From: Armatimonadota bacterium
GTDB lineage: Bacteria; Armatimonadota; JAAZEB01
DNA length: 40,016 bases
Assembly (NCBI GenBank): GCA_016199585.1
Contig: JACQGM010000334.1
Coordinates: 1-40,016, forward strand
Direction: 5' to 3'
Position numbers and translations under genes: made by a program
Notes under the pieces: model-generated
Databases searched by the model: none
What the model saw: the letters and a program-made list of their open reading frames with translations, nothing else
What the model was told of the DNA's origin: nothing
Part shown: positions 26,615-34,220 of the stretch, one piece after another
Layout of the letters: each line of letters starts with the position of its first letter
How positions within the stretch are numbered: position 1 is the stretch's first letter

Positions 26615-26678
26615 GGACGAGCATCGTCCCTCCGCACGGGCGTGGACCGCGCGGGGGCCGCGCTTCGTGTCGGTCCAC
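26615..26678 (+). repeat. two hairpins in the selD leader
   Basis: GGACGA-GCA-TCGTCC (26615-26629) is a perfect 6-bp stem. GTGGACCG (26642-26649) pairs with CGGTCCAC (26671-26678) around an inner CGCG/CGCG stem. Both lie between the presumed promoter and the ribosome binding site of selD. They may be regulatory or incidental in GC-rich DNA. Confidence 0.4.
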
Positions 26679-26703
26679 AGATAGTAAGAGAAAGGGTGAA
26701 GCG

Positions 26704-27768
26704 ATGACAAGCGAAGGGATTCGGCTCACGACGCTTTCGCACGGCGCCGGGTGAGCGTGCAAACTGAGGCCGGCGGACCTCGCGCAGGTACTGCGCCATC
26801 TGCCACCCATCAGCGACCCGGATGTTCTGGTCGGCGCTGCCACCGCCGATGACGCCGCCGTGTATCGTATCAGCGATGATCTGGCACTCGTGTTCACCGT
26901 GGACTACTTCACGCCCGTGGTGGACGATCCTTTTCTGTTCGGCGCTATCGCGGCGGCCAATGCCTTGAGCGACGTTTACGCCATGGGTGGCCGCCCGGTC
27001 CTCGCCCTCAACCTCGCGGGCTTCCCCGCGCGCGACCTGCCGCTTTCGGTCCTGGAGGACATCCTCCGGGGTGGCGCCGAAAAAGCTGTGGAAGCGGGCG
27101 TCGCCATCGTGGGTGGGCACACCATTGATGATGCCGAGCCCAAGTACGGCATGGCGGTGATCGGGTTTGTGCGCCCGGATCACGTGCTTGCCAACGTGGG
27201 CGCCCGGTCCGGCGATGCGTTGGTGCTGACCAAGCCGTTGGGAACAGGGATCGTGACCACCGCCGTGAAGCGCGGCGCGGCCCCCGCGGCAGCGGCGGAT
27301 GCGGCTGTCCGGACGATGGCCATGCTCAACCGTTCGGCGGCGGAGGCGCTGGCGCCCTTCACCATCCACGCATGCACCGATATCACCGGCTTCGGCCTCA
27401 TCGGGCACCTCTGCGAGATGGTGTCCGGCAGCGCCGTGGGGGCAGAGGTCTACGCCGGGGCCGTGCCCCTCCTTCCCGACGTGGTGCCGCTGGCTGAGAG
27501 CGGCATGGTGCCAGGCGGCACCTACGCGAACCACCAGCACTTCGGCACGCACGTTACCTGGGGGGCGGGAGTTGATGAGACCACGCAACTCATCTTGTGC
27601 GATGCCCAGACTTCTGGAGGGCTCCTGGTCGCCTTGCCGGAAGCGGAGGCGCCCGATCTGGTCGCTGCGCTGGAACGAGCCGGAACGCTTGCGGCCGTGC
27701 GGATCGGGCGGATCCTCGCTGCCCCGGAGGGAGCGATCCGGGTACGCAGCGCGAGGGATGAAGCGTGA
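26704..27768 (+). CDS. selD: selenide, water dikinase SelD, itself a selenoprotein (in-frame UGA = Sec17)
   Basis: Translation from ATG 26704 (AAGGG 7 nt upstream) reads MTSEGIRLTTLSHGAG, then TGA (26752-26754), then ACKLRPADLAQVL, and continues in frame to 27768. The stop falls exactly where SelD carries its catalytic Cys or Sec (G-U/C-x-C-K), so UGA must encode selenocysteine: GAGUACK with U17 and K20. The track begins only at GTG 26860. The rest is typical of the family: ATADDAAVY (metal and ATP binding), VDYFTPVVDDPFLFGAIAAANALSDVYAMGG, and ACTDITGFGLIGHL. The full length of 354 residues is normal. SelD makes selenophosphate from selenide and ATP for Sec-tRNA or selenouridine. The next gene overlaps by 4 nt. 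Confidence 0.95.
26782..26796 (+). promoter_or_regulatory. candidate bacterial SECIS hairpin of selD
   Basis: GCGCAG-GTA-CTGCGC is a perfect 6-bp stem with a GTA apical loop, starting 28 nt after the UGA. Bacterial SECIS elements lie within the coding sequence shortly after UGA and usually expose G-U in the apical loop to SelB; the distance here fits. A second weak stem GAGG/CCTC (26766-26781) lies between. Which hairpin SelB would use is not certain. Confidence 0.6.
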
Positions 27769-28535
27769 GTGGGGTGTGTGTCGCCCTGGGCTTCGTGGGC
27801 GGCGTCATCGCGGGGACGCTCGGGATCGGGGGCGGGATCATCATGGCGCCACTCCTGCTCTATGCGCCGCCGGTGCTGGGTGCAGGGCATCTCGATATGC
27901 GCGTGGTGGCCGGGCTGACCATGGTGCAGAGCCTGGCGGCCGCATCCTCGGGGGCTGTCGCCCACCGCCGCCAGGGGAGGGTTCAGCTCTCGCTGGTGGG
28001 ATGGCTCGGCGGCGCGGCCGGCGCGGGCGCTCTCGCCGGGGGCATCCTGTCCCACGCCGTGAGTAGTCGGACGCTGGCGATGTTGTTCGCCTCCCTGGCG
28101 CTGCTGGCGGTGGCATTGATGCTGCTGCCAGCGCCGCCGGCTGCGGACGAAGAGCACGTCCGTTTCAGCAAGGCGATCGGGATTCCCATGATGCTCGGCG
28201 TCGGCCTGCTGGGGGGCACGGTAGGCCAGAGCGGCGCCTTCCTCATCGTTCCGCTGATGTTGCGGGTCCTGCGAGTGCCGCTGCGCGCCACGGTGGGAAA
28301 CACCCTGGGCATCGTGTTCCTGACCGCCCTGGCAGGCGTGGCGGGGAGACTGGCGACGATGCAGATCGCCTGGCTGCCGGCGCTCGCGCTCGTGGCGGGC
28401 GCGTTTCCGGGCGCGCAACTGGGGGCCCGGCTGAGCGCGCGCATCCGAGGCCGCCATCTGCACGCGGCTTTGAGCCTGTTGATCGCGGCGACGGCGGCCA
28501 GGATGTGGTGGGACATTCTCGTTGGTCGCCTGTAG
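27765..28535 (+). CDS. TauE/SafE family membrane permease
   Basis: The GTG start at 27765 overlaps the selD stop (GTGA), so the two are translationally coupled. The 256-residue protein has eight or so hydrophobic segments and the duplicated family signature. The first is GFVGGVIAGTLGIGGGIIMAPLL at the N-terminus and the second is MLGVGLLGGTVGQSGAFLIVPLM at mid-length. Known members move sulfite, sulfoacetate or other organosulfur anions. Coupling to selD suggests transport of a selenium or sulfur oxyanion, but this is inference from position. Confidence 0.9.
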   Translation: MSGVCVALGFVGGVIAGTLGIGGGIIMAPLLLYAPPVLGAGHLDMRVVAGLTMVQSLAAASSGAVAHRRQGRVQLSLVGWLGGAAGAGALAGGILSHAVSSRTLAMLFASLALLAVALMLLPAPPAADEEHVRFSKAIGIPMMLGVGLLGGTVGQSGAFLIVPLMLRVLRVPLRATVGNTLGIVFLTALAGVAGRLATMQIAWLPALALVAGAFPGAQLGARLSARIRGRHLHAALSLLIAATAARMWWDILVGRL

Positions 28536-28600
28536 TCTGTGCCGCGGCGGCGAGCAGGCGCTCCCACACCACTCCTGCCGCGGACGGTCGGTGGAGCTCG

Positions 28601-28620
28601 CTCTCCCTGCCCGGGGAGAG
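28601..28620 (+). terminator. hairpin downstream of the selD-tauE pair
   Basis: CTCTCCC-TGCCCG-GGGAGAG forms a 7-bp stem 65 nt after the tauE stop and just before the next promoter. No T-run follows, so factor-independent termination is uncertain. A wider CCGCGGC...GCCGCGG pair (28541 and 28577) lies upstream. Confidence 0.35.
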
Positions 28621-28637
28621 GAGGCCTGTCCCTCGCG

Positions 28638-28667
28638 TTGACACGCCCGGCGCCCCTGTGCTATACT
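28638..28667 (+). promoter_or_regulatory. near-consensus sigma70 promoter for the DUF4432 gene
   Basis: TTGACA (28638-28643), 18 nt, TATACT (28662-28667). Transcription would start near 28674, leaving a leader of about 155 nt before ATG 28829. This separates the DUF4432 gene from the selD-tauE unit. Confidence 0.65.
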
Positions 28668-28828
28668 GACGGCGAGCGAACCCGGCAGGGAGGAGGATTC
28701 GGCGAGCGGCGCTCCCACCCCGGTCGTCTCGTTCACGGCTCGACGCGGCCGCCGGCCGTTCCCGCGCCGCACTCCGCCCCTTCGTCCCCCGCCGGTCACC
28801 GTCCGTACCGACAGACAGCGAGGGAAAC

Positions 28829-29926
28829 ATGCCCAACGTTTTCGGCAGAGAGTTCACCCGGGAGGAGCTGGAGCAACGCACCGGACGCATGGACCAGGTC
28901 TGCGGCGTCCGAGCCGCCGTGCTCACCGACGGGCGCGCCGCCGGGGTTCGCGTCGCCGACGTCTGGACCGGCAGCGGCCTGGAGTTCACCGTCCTCCTCG
29001 ACCGCGCGATGGACATTGGCGCGGCGCGCTGGCAAGGGAAGTCCCTCTGCTGGCGCTCGTCGGTCGGCGATGTCCACCCGGCTTACTTCGAGCCGGATGG
29101 CATCGGCTGGCTGCGCAGCTTCGGCGGCGACCTGATCACCACCTGCGGGCTCACCCAGGCAGGGGCGGCGGGTGTGGACGAGGGCCGGGCGCTCGGGCTG
29201 CACGGCCGCATCTCGAACCTGCCGGCGGAGAACGTCCACCTGGATGCGGCGTGGGATGATGACGGCCACTACGTCGTCTGGGCCGCGGGGAGGGTGCGCC
29301 AGGCGAGTGTCTTCGGCGAGAACGTGGTCCTCACCCGGCGGGTGTTCACCCAACTCGGGGAGAACCGCGTCTGGATCCACGACTCGGTGCGCAACGAAGG
29401 CTACGAGCGCGCCGAGCACATGCTGCTCTATCACGTCAACCTCGGCTTCCCGGTGGTGGACGACGGCACCGTCCTCGTCGCGCCCAGCCGGGCGGTGACT
29501 CCCCGCGACGCCGAGGCCGAGGAGGGAAAGGAGGCCTACGCCGAGTTTCGCGGGCCGCGCCGGGGGTATCGGGAGAAGGTCTACTACCACGAGATGCGCC
29601 CGGAGAGCGACGGACTGGTGCCGGTGGCGCTCGTGAATCGCCATGCGAACGCGGGCGCCGGTTTTGGCGTCTATCTGTTATACGGGCATCGAGAGCTGCC
29701 GCACTTCGTCGAATGGAAGATGCTGGGGCAGGGAACCTACGTGGTGGGTCTGGAGCCCGCAAACTGCCTGGTGGAGGGTCGGGCGAAGGAACGCGCCGAG
29801 GGCAGGCTGCAGTTTCTGGAGCCGGGGGAACAAAGGAATTACCGGCTTGAGATCGGCGTGCTGCCCTCACTGCTGGAGATCGCCGCCTTCGAGGAGCGCG
29901 TGGGAGCGATAGCGCGTAAGGAGTGA
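28829..29926 (+). CDS. aldose-1-epimerase-like protein, DUF4432 family
   Basis: The 365-residue protein is a galactose-mutarotase-like beta-sandwich. Typical blocks are TVLLDRAMDIGAARWQGKSLCW, GGDLITTCGLT, LHGRISNLPAENV, HMLLYHVNLGFPVVDDG, and EWKMLGQGTYVVGLEPANC near the end. DUF4432 proteins bind sugars and are thought to be epimerases or mutarotases, but no reaction is settled. There is no signal peptide, so it is cytoplasmic. It stands alone behind its own promoter; the SRPBCC gene follows 73 nt later. Confidence 0.87.
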   Translation: MPNVFGREFTREELEQRTGRMDQVCGVRAAVLTDGRAAGVRVADVWTGSGLEFTVLLDRAMDIGAARWQGKSLCWRSSVGDVHPAYFEPDGIGWLRSFGGDLITTCGLTQAGAAGVDEGRALGLHGRISNLPAENVHLDAAWDDDGHYVVWAAGRVRQASVFGENVVLTRRVFTQLGENRVWIHDSVRNEGYERAEHMLLYHVNLGFPVVDDGTVLVAPSRAVTPRDAEAEEGKEAYAEFRGPRRGYREKVYYHEMRPESDGLVPVALVNRHANAGAGFGVYLLYGHRELPHFVEWKMLGQGTYVVGLEPANCLVEGRAKERAEGRLQFLEPGEQRNYRLEIGVLPSLLEIAAFEERVGAIARKE

Positions 29927-29949
29927 TCCGTAATCACGCGTGTGCGCTC

Positions 29950-29971
29950 GGCATTACGCACTACGCATTAC
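29950..29971. repeat. short direct repeat GCATTACGCA
   Basis: GCATTACGCA-CTACGCATTAC is a simple near-duplicate of the GCATTACGC/ACGCATTAC unit, seen as filler in intergenic DNA of many genomes. It lies between the DUF4432 and SRPBCC genes. Confidence 0.4.
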
Positions 29972-29999
29972 CCAGGACCCCTGCCCGGGAGGATGGGCG

Positions 30000-30560
30000 A
30001 TGGAGAGAAAGCGGACGGCAGGAGCGATGGCTGGAGCCGCTCTTGCCGCCGCAGTGGTCGGAGAGATGCTCCGGCGCAACGGGTATTCGGTCAGCGTGCG
30101 CCTGCAGCGGTTGGTGAAGGCCGACCCGAAGGCGATCATCGAACTGGTGAGCCACGTGGAGCGCGAGACGGAACTCATCCCTTCAGTTCGCAAGGTGACG
30201 ATCCTGGAGACGTCGCCCGAAGCGGTGCGCTACCGCGTGGACGGGTCCAGCCCCCTCGGGCCGTGGTGGTCCCTCTACCACAAGTGGTGGGACTACGAGG
30301 CCAACAGTGTGGGATGGGCCAGCGACAAGGGGTCGTTCGGCCTGCGCCAGCGCGGCCAGCTCAACCTGGAGCCGACGCCGGCGGGCACGGAGATCATCCT
30401 CACCTCGGAGTACACCTCCGAGTGGCCGGTGCTCGGCCCGGCCATCGCCGCCGCTGGCCGGGGGCTGCTGGTGGAGCCGAGCTTCAGCGCCTGGCTGGAC
30501 AACATCGCCGCCGCCCTGGAGGGGGAGGGCCAGGCGCGCGAGGAGCGGGCCGCGGACTGA
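30000..30560 (+). CDS. SRPBCC-fold (START/polyketide cyclase-like) protein with N-terminal anchor
   Basis: ATG 30000 follows GGGAGG with 7 nt spacing; the track start 20 codons upstream lies in repeat DNA. The 186-residue protein begins with a basic stretch and a short hydrophobic segment (AGAMAGAALAAAVVGEML), possibly a membrane anchor. Next comes a helix-grip domain: IIELVSHVERETELIPSVRKVTILE, a beta region with YRVDGSSPLGPWWS, and a long C-terminal helix (WLDNIAAALEG). Such domains bind hydrophobic ligands or mediate lipid traffic. No ligand can be named. Confidence 0.7.
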   Translation: MERKRTAGAMAGAALAAAVVGEMLRRNGYSVSVRLQRLVKADPKAIIELVSHVERETELIPSVRKVTILETSPEAVRYRVDGSSPLGPWWSLYHKWWDYEANSVGWASDKGSFGLRQRGQLNLEPTPAGTEIILTSEYTSEWPVLGPAIAAAGRGLLVEPSFSAWLDNIAAALEGEGQAREERAAD

Positions 30561-30580
30561 CGGGTTCGGCGGAGATGGTA

Positions 30581-30608
30581 GACGGGGCGGGGTCTTCCTC
30601 GCCCCGTC
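30581..30608 (+). terminator. strong hairpin after the SRPBCC gene
   Basis: GACGGGGCG (30581-30589) and CGCCCCGTC (30600-30608) form a perfect 9-bp GC stem with a 10-nt loop, 21 nt after the stop. The following bases are GCTCTG, a weak T-tract. The position and stability fit a terminator. Confidence 0.5.
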
Positions 30609-30734
30609 GCTCTGTACGGGGGCGCAGAAGTTGGGGCGAGGGTGGGCGAAGGGGATGGTGTGCCTCCTGTCCGGCACCCGCGAATGAACACGTATTGAAA
30701 TAGTCGCTGAGCAGTGACATGCGATCCATGCATC

Positions 30735-30773
30735 TTGACATCCTCGCACCATGATGCTATGATGCCACCATGA
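30735..30773 (+). promoter_or_regulatory. promoter and probable operator of the second toxin-antitoxin operon, leaderless
   Basis: TTGACA (30735-30740), 17 nt, TATGAT (30758-30763) is near consensus. The antitoxin ATG is at 30770, only 7 nt after the -10 box, exactly where transcription should begin. There is no ribosome binding site, so the mRNA is probably leaderless. CACCATGA occurs at 30747-30754 and 30766-30773, flanking the -10 box 19 bp apart, and is a good candidate for autoregulatory binding by the antitoxin. Confidence 0.65.
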
Positions 30774-30994
30774 GGACCACCGTGACGCTGGATGATGACG
30801 TGCTGCGGGCGGCCAGAAGCCTCGCGAGGGCCCGGTCGGTCAGCCTCGGTGCGGCGCTCTCCGAGTTGGCGCGGCGGGGCCTGCGGGAGGACCAGACCAT
30901 CGTGGCCGACGATGGCCTGCCCGTCTTCCGCGTGCCGCCGGGCGCCCGGCCGATCACGCTGGAGGATGTGAGGAAGCTGGAGGATGAGGCATGA
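30770..30994 (+). CDS. vapB: ribbon-helix-helix type antitoxin (VapB-like)
   Basis: The 74-residue protein opens MRTTVTLDDDVLRAARSLARARSVSLGAALSELARRGL, the classical beta strand plus two helices of a ribbon-helix-helix DNA-binding dimer. A proline-rich and acidic tail follows (VPPGARPITLEDVRKLEDEA) for toxin binding. The stop overlaps the toxin start (ATGA). The translation start coincides with the predicted transcription start. Confidence 0.85.
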   Translation: MRTTVTLDDDVLRAARSLARARSVSLGAALSELARRGLREDQTIVADDGLPVFRVPPGARPITLEDVRKLEDEA

Positions 30995-31437
30995 GCGCCT
31001 TCCTGCCGGATGTGAACGTGCTGATCGCCTTTGCCTGGCCCTCGCACGTGCACCATCGCCTGGCGCGCGCCTGGTTCGCCCGGAGTGCGGCGGCGGGTTG
31101 GGCGACCTGCCCGTTCACGCAGTCCGGCTTCGTCCGCATCTCGTCGAACCCGAGGATCGTTGACGGCGCGGTCACACCTCGGGAGGCGCTCGCTCTCCTG
31201 CGGCAGATGACCGAGATCGGCCGGCACGCCTTCTGGCCGGATGACCTCGACTTCACCCGCCCCGCCGACGTGCCCACGGGTCTGCTGGTGGAACGCCGCC
31301 AGGCCACCGATGCCTACCTGCTGGGGCTGGCAATTCGGAGGGGCGGCCGGCTCGTCACGCTGGATCGGTCGGTTGCTGACCTGCTGCCCGCCGCTTCCGC
31401 GCACCGGGGCGTGATCAAGGTGATCCCGATCACCTGA
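30991..31437 (+). CDS. vapC: PIN-domain ribonuclease toxin (VapC family)
   Basis: The 148-residue protein has the PIN acidic residues in LPDVNVLIAFAW (first Asp), RQATDAYLLGLA (third) and VTLDRSVADL (fourth). The second, usually Glu in a TE-GF-R context, is Gln here (FTQSGFVRISSNP); that substitution is common in this VapC subgroup. It overlaps the antitoxin by 4 nt. It differs from the first VapC in the window in length, partner type and motif details, so the two pairs are not recent duplicates. Confidence 0.88.
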   Translation: MSAFLPDVNVLIAFAWPSHVHHRLARAWFARSAAAGWATCPFTQSGFVRISSNPRIVDGAVTPREALALLRQMTEIGRHAFWPDDLDFTRPADVPTGLLVERRQATDAYLLGLAIRRGGRLVTLDRSVADLLPAASAHRGVIKVIPIT

Positions 31438-31450
31438 CAGGGAGAACGCG

Positions 31451-32647
31451 ATGAGCCGCCGCTGGATGCGCTATGGTCTCCCCGCCCTGCTGGTGGCGGC
31501 CGGGGCGGGGCTGTGGTGGGGGGACGTGCGGGTGCCGCCGGCGTTCTGGGTGCAGGCGATGCGAGACCCGAAGGACCCCCGCACGGTGGTGCTGCGCTAC
31601 CCGGGGACGGTGGACGTGGAGGTGACGCCGGATGGGGAGCGACTGCAGCGCCAAAGGCCGATCCGCTGCTCCATGGTACAGGGGTACGTTCAGCGCTGGT
31701 GCCTCTCTCCTGACGGACGAACGCTGATATGTGCTTCAGAGGACTGGTCCGCCTACGCCGCCGGCAGGAGTGCCAGTCCCGGCAGTCTGGCCTTCTGGGA
31801 AACGCGCACGGGGAAGGTTATCCGGCGCGTGCCCGTGTCCCAGGAGTTTGAGGCGTTGACCTGTTCTCCGAATAACCGGTTGCTTGCAGGGAAGACGACT
31901 GACACCCGTTCATCACGCGCGCACGACCGGGTGTGCATCTGGGACCTCGGAAGCGGTCGAATCGTTCGCGAGCTGCCAGTCGCGGGGCTTGGCACGCACG
32001 CATTCTCGAATGATAGCGGCGTAGTTGCTGTTGAAGGCGAAGGACCGTCTGTGACGCTCTATGACACCACGACCTGGCGTCCTCGCGCTGTGCTGAGAGA
32101 CGCTTGGGGGCAGTCGGGAATGCTCGTTCGTCGGCGCTCCTACGTCTGCGGCATCACCTTCTCCCCGAATGGGGGCCGGATGGCTGTCGCCACGTGTCGG
32201 GCATCCGGGATCGACGCTTGGGAGGGAGCCGTGACGGTATGGGATATGGCGACCGGCCGTCTCGTCTCCAGCACCATCCAGTGCCCGGTTGACCCATACA
32301 CCGAAGCCACGTTCCTCGGCGAAGACACACTCGCGGTAGGTGGGCGGCGATTCAGCGTGGCTCGGCCGGATACAGCGCCCGAGGACCTGATCGCCGCGCC
32401 GGGCAGACAACTCATCGACTTCCTCTCCGTCCCCGAGGGCCTCGCCATGTACCACGTTGACGGGCAGAGCGACACTCTGGAGGTATGGAACGTGCGGACA
32501 AAGAAGCGACAGCATCGCTGGCGCGGTGCGGCGTGCTACACGGAAGTAGGGTTCGGCGGCTGGAGAGCATACCCGGTTCCAGGGGCGCTGCTGGTGGTGG
32601 AGGAACCCCGGCACGACAGCTTCATCACGGTGCGCCGCCTGGAGTAG
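31451..32647 (+). CDS. WD40-like beta-propeller protein, membrane-anchored or secreted
   Basis: GGGAGA lies 5 nt before ATG 31451. The 398-residue protein opens with a signal-anchor-like segment (RRWMRYGLPALLVAAGAGLWW). Repeated propeller strands follow: WCLSPDGRTLICAS, LAFWETRTGKVIRRV, VCIWDLGSGRIVRELP, ITFSPNGGRMAVATC, VTVWDMATGRLVS and LEVWNVRTKKRQHRW. About six or seven blades can be counted, enough for one ring. No catalytic motif is seen; a protein-interaction role is likely. It starts 13 nt after the vapC stop, but a functional link is not implied. Confidence 0.8.
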   Translation: MSRRWMRYGLPALLVAAGAGLWWGDVRVPPAFWVQAMRDPKDPRTVVLRYPGTVDVEVTPDGERLQRQRPIRCSMVQGYVQRWCLSPDGRTLICASEDWSAYAAGRSASPGSLAFWETRTGKVIRRVPVSQEFEALTCSPNNRLLAGKTTDTRSSRAHDRVCIWDLGSGRIVRELPVAGLGTHAFSNDSGVVAVEGEGPSVTLYDTTTWRPRAVLRDAWGQSGMLVRRRSYVCGITFSPNGGRMAVATCRASGIDAWEGAVTVWDMATGRLVSSTIQCPVDPYTEATFLGEDTLAVGGRRFSVARPDTAPEDLIAAPGRQLIDFLSVPEGLAMYHVDGQSDTLEVWNVRTKKRQHRWRGAACYTEVGFGGWRAYPVPGALLVVEEPRHDSFITVRRLE

Positions 32648-32784
32648 CCGCCGCACAGCAGGCCCCACCCGCCCGCCAGGAACCCACCCCCACCAGGGCG
32701 AAGAAGACTCCGGGACGGGGCCCGGACCGGGAGCGCCGCCGGCGTTCTCTCGCGGCTTCTGGCGCCGTCCTTGTGGAGACAGTG

Positions 32785-33882
32785 ATGACCCAGACCAGCA
32801 GCCTTGTGAGCACCCCCATCACCCCCGACTGGCAGAGCCTGGTGCGCTGCATCCGGCGCGAGGGCACCCCCCGGCGGGTCCACCATATCGAGCTCCTCCT
32901 GGACGCCGAGATCCAGACCGCCGTCTGCGAGCGCTTCGGGCTCCTCGCCGGCCTCGATCCTTTTGATCCCTTCTATGCCCAGAAGCGCCTGGTGGCCGTG
33001 CAGCGCTTCCTCGGCTACGACTACGTGCGCTGCGGGCTGGAGGGGATGGCCTGGCCCCTCAATCGCGCCGAGGTCGAGGACACCGCCGTCCACAAGCGCG
33101 CCGCCGGGCGCAGCTTCGTGGACGAGCACCGCGGGCCGATCACCACCCGGGAGGAGTTCGAGCGCTACCCCTGGCCCGACGCCGAGACCGCCAGCACCCG
33201 CTCGCTGGAGTGGTACTCCGAGAACCTCCCCGAGGGGATGTGCATCATCGCCAGCGGCGGGTTCGCCCACTTCGCCGAGCACCTCGCCTGGCTCCCCGGT
33301 TACGAGACCCTCTGCTACCTCCTCTACGACCAGCGCGACCTGGTGAAGGCGATCGCCGACCGGCTGACCGACATCTTCGAGACCTCCCTCCGGCGCATGC
33401 TCCAGTTCGAGCGCGCGAAGATCATCTGGGGCAGCGACGATATGGGCTTCCGCTCCGGCACGCTCATCAGCCCCGACGACCTGCGCGAGTTCGTGCTCCC
33501 GGGCCACAAGCTGATGGCGCAGATGGCGCACGCCGCCGGCCGCCCCTACCTGCTCCACTCCTGCGGCAACCTCAGCGCGATCATGGACGACCTGCTCGAC
33601 GACGTGGGCATTGATGCCAAGCACTCCTTCGAGGACACGATCGAGGACGTGCGCGAGCTGAAGGGGAGCTACGGGCGCCGGATCGCTCTCCTGGGCGGCA
33701 TTGACGTGGACTTCCTCTGCCGCGCCGACGAGGCCGCCATCCGCCGCCGCGTCCGCGACACCCTGGAGAAGTGCCATCCCGGCGGAGGCTACTGCCTCGG
33801 CACCGGCAACAGCGTCGCCAACTACATCCCCGTCGAGAACTACCTGACGATGCTGGACGAAGGCCGGCGGTTCACTGGGTGA
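32785..33882 (+). CDS. UroD-family protein with intact HxC...C zinc-type motif
   Basis: ATG 32785 follows GGAG with 6 nt spacing; the 100 upstream residues in the track are not coding. The 365-residue protein is a UroD barrel with AVQRFLGYDYVRCGLEG, MCIIASGGFAHFAEHLAW, WGSDDMGFRSGTLISP, YLLHSCGNLSAIMDDL and GGYCLGTGNSVANYIPVENY. HSCGN plus the later cysteine in GGYCLGTGNS match the zinc-binding set (His, Cys, Cys) of MtaA/MtbA-type methyl-cobamide methyltransferases. Of the three UroD-like proteins here it is the one most likely to be such a methyltransferase. No corrinoid protein gene is adjacent, so the partner is unknown. Confidence 0.85.
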   Translation: MTQTSSLVSTPITPDWQSLVRCIRREGTPRRVHHIELLLDAEIQTAVCERFGLLAGLDPFDPFYAQKRLVAVQRFLGYDYVRCGLEGMAWPLNRAEVEDTAVHKRAAGRSFVDEHRGPITTREEFERYPWPDAETASTRSLEWYSENLPEGMCIIASGGFAHFAEHLAWLPGYETLCYLLYDQRDLVKAIADRLTDIFETSLRRMLQFERAKIIWGSDDMGFRSGTLISPDDLREFVLPGHKLMAQMAHAAGRPYLLHSCGNLSAIMDDLLDDVGIDAKHSFEDTIEDVRELKGSYGRRIALLGGIDVDFLCRADEAAIRRRVRDTLEKCHPGGGYCLGTGNSVANYIPVENYLTMLDEGRRFTG

Positions 33883-33937
33883 GGAGGATCCGCGCCCTCC
33901 CTGGCGAACGCACTCTATGAGCCTAACGAAGGTGTCT

Positions 33938-34131
33938 TCACCACAGAGGGCGACAGAGGCTGGGACTCACAGGGTTTCATCTTCAGCGTGCGGATGAGGG
34001 GGCGGTGTCCGGCTTCGTCATCGCGCGCGTGATCGTACCCGCGATCAGTGGCGGAGCGGCAGGCTGGCGGCTGCGAACCCGACAGATGCTCTCGTGCGCC
34101 CCTCAGTGTTCCTCAGAGTCCTCTGTGGTGA
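33938..34131. repeat. 194-bp region bounded by CACCACAGAGG inverted repeats
   Basis: TCACCACAGAGG (33938-33949) and CCTCTGTGGTGA (34120-34131) are exact 12-bp inverted copies. Inside them are further ACAGAGG/CCTCAGAG-like pieces. CACCACAGAGG-type repeats are common non-coding dispersed repeats. The stretch between the UroD and pheS genes (33883-34220) holds no other feature. Confidence 0.55.
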
Positions 34132-34220
34132 GAGGCCTTTCCGGGCCGGGTTGGACGTGCGATTCGCGTTCATTCGCGGTTGAGCGCGGTTGCGGAATAG
34201 AGGAGGGTTTGCAGGCTACC

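Noticed and set aside
26611-26680. tRNA-Sec (selC) gene next to selD
   Set aside because: The hairpins do not form a cloverleaf and no anticodon arm with TCA is visible.
26752-26754. TGA as a nonsense mutation making selD a pseudogene
   Set aside because: It lies exactly at the catalytic Cys/Sec position with intact sequence on both sides, so recoding is far more likely than a chance mutation.
26527-27588. Minus-strand ORF of 353 aa opposite selD
   Set aside because: Shadow of selD; the plus strand carries the unmistakable SelD sequence.
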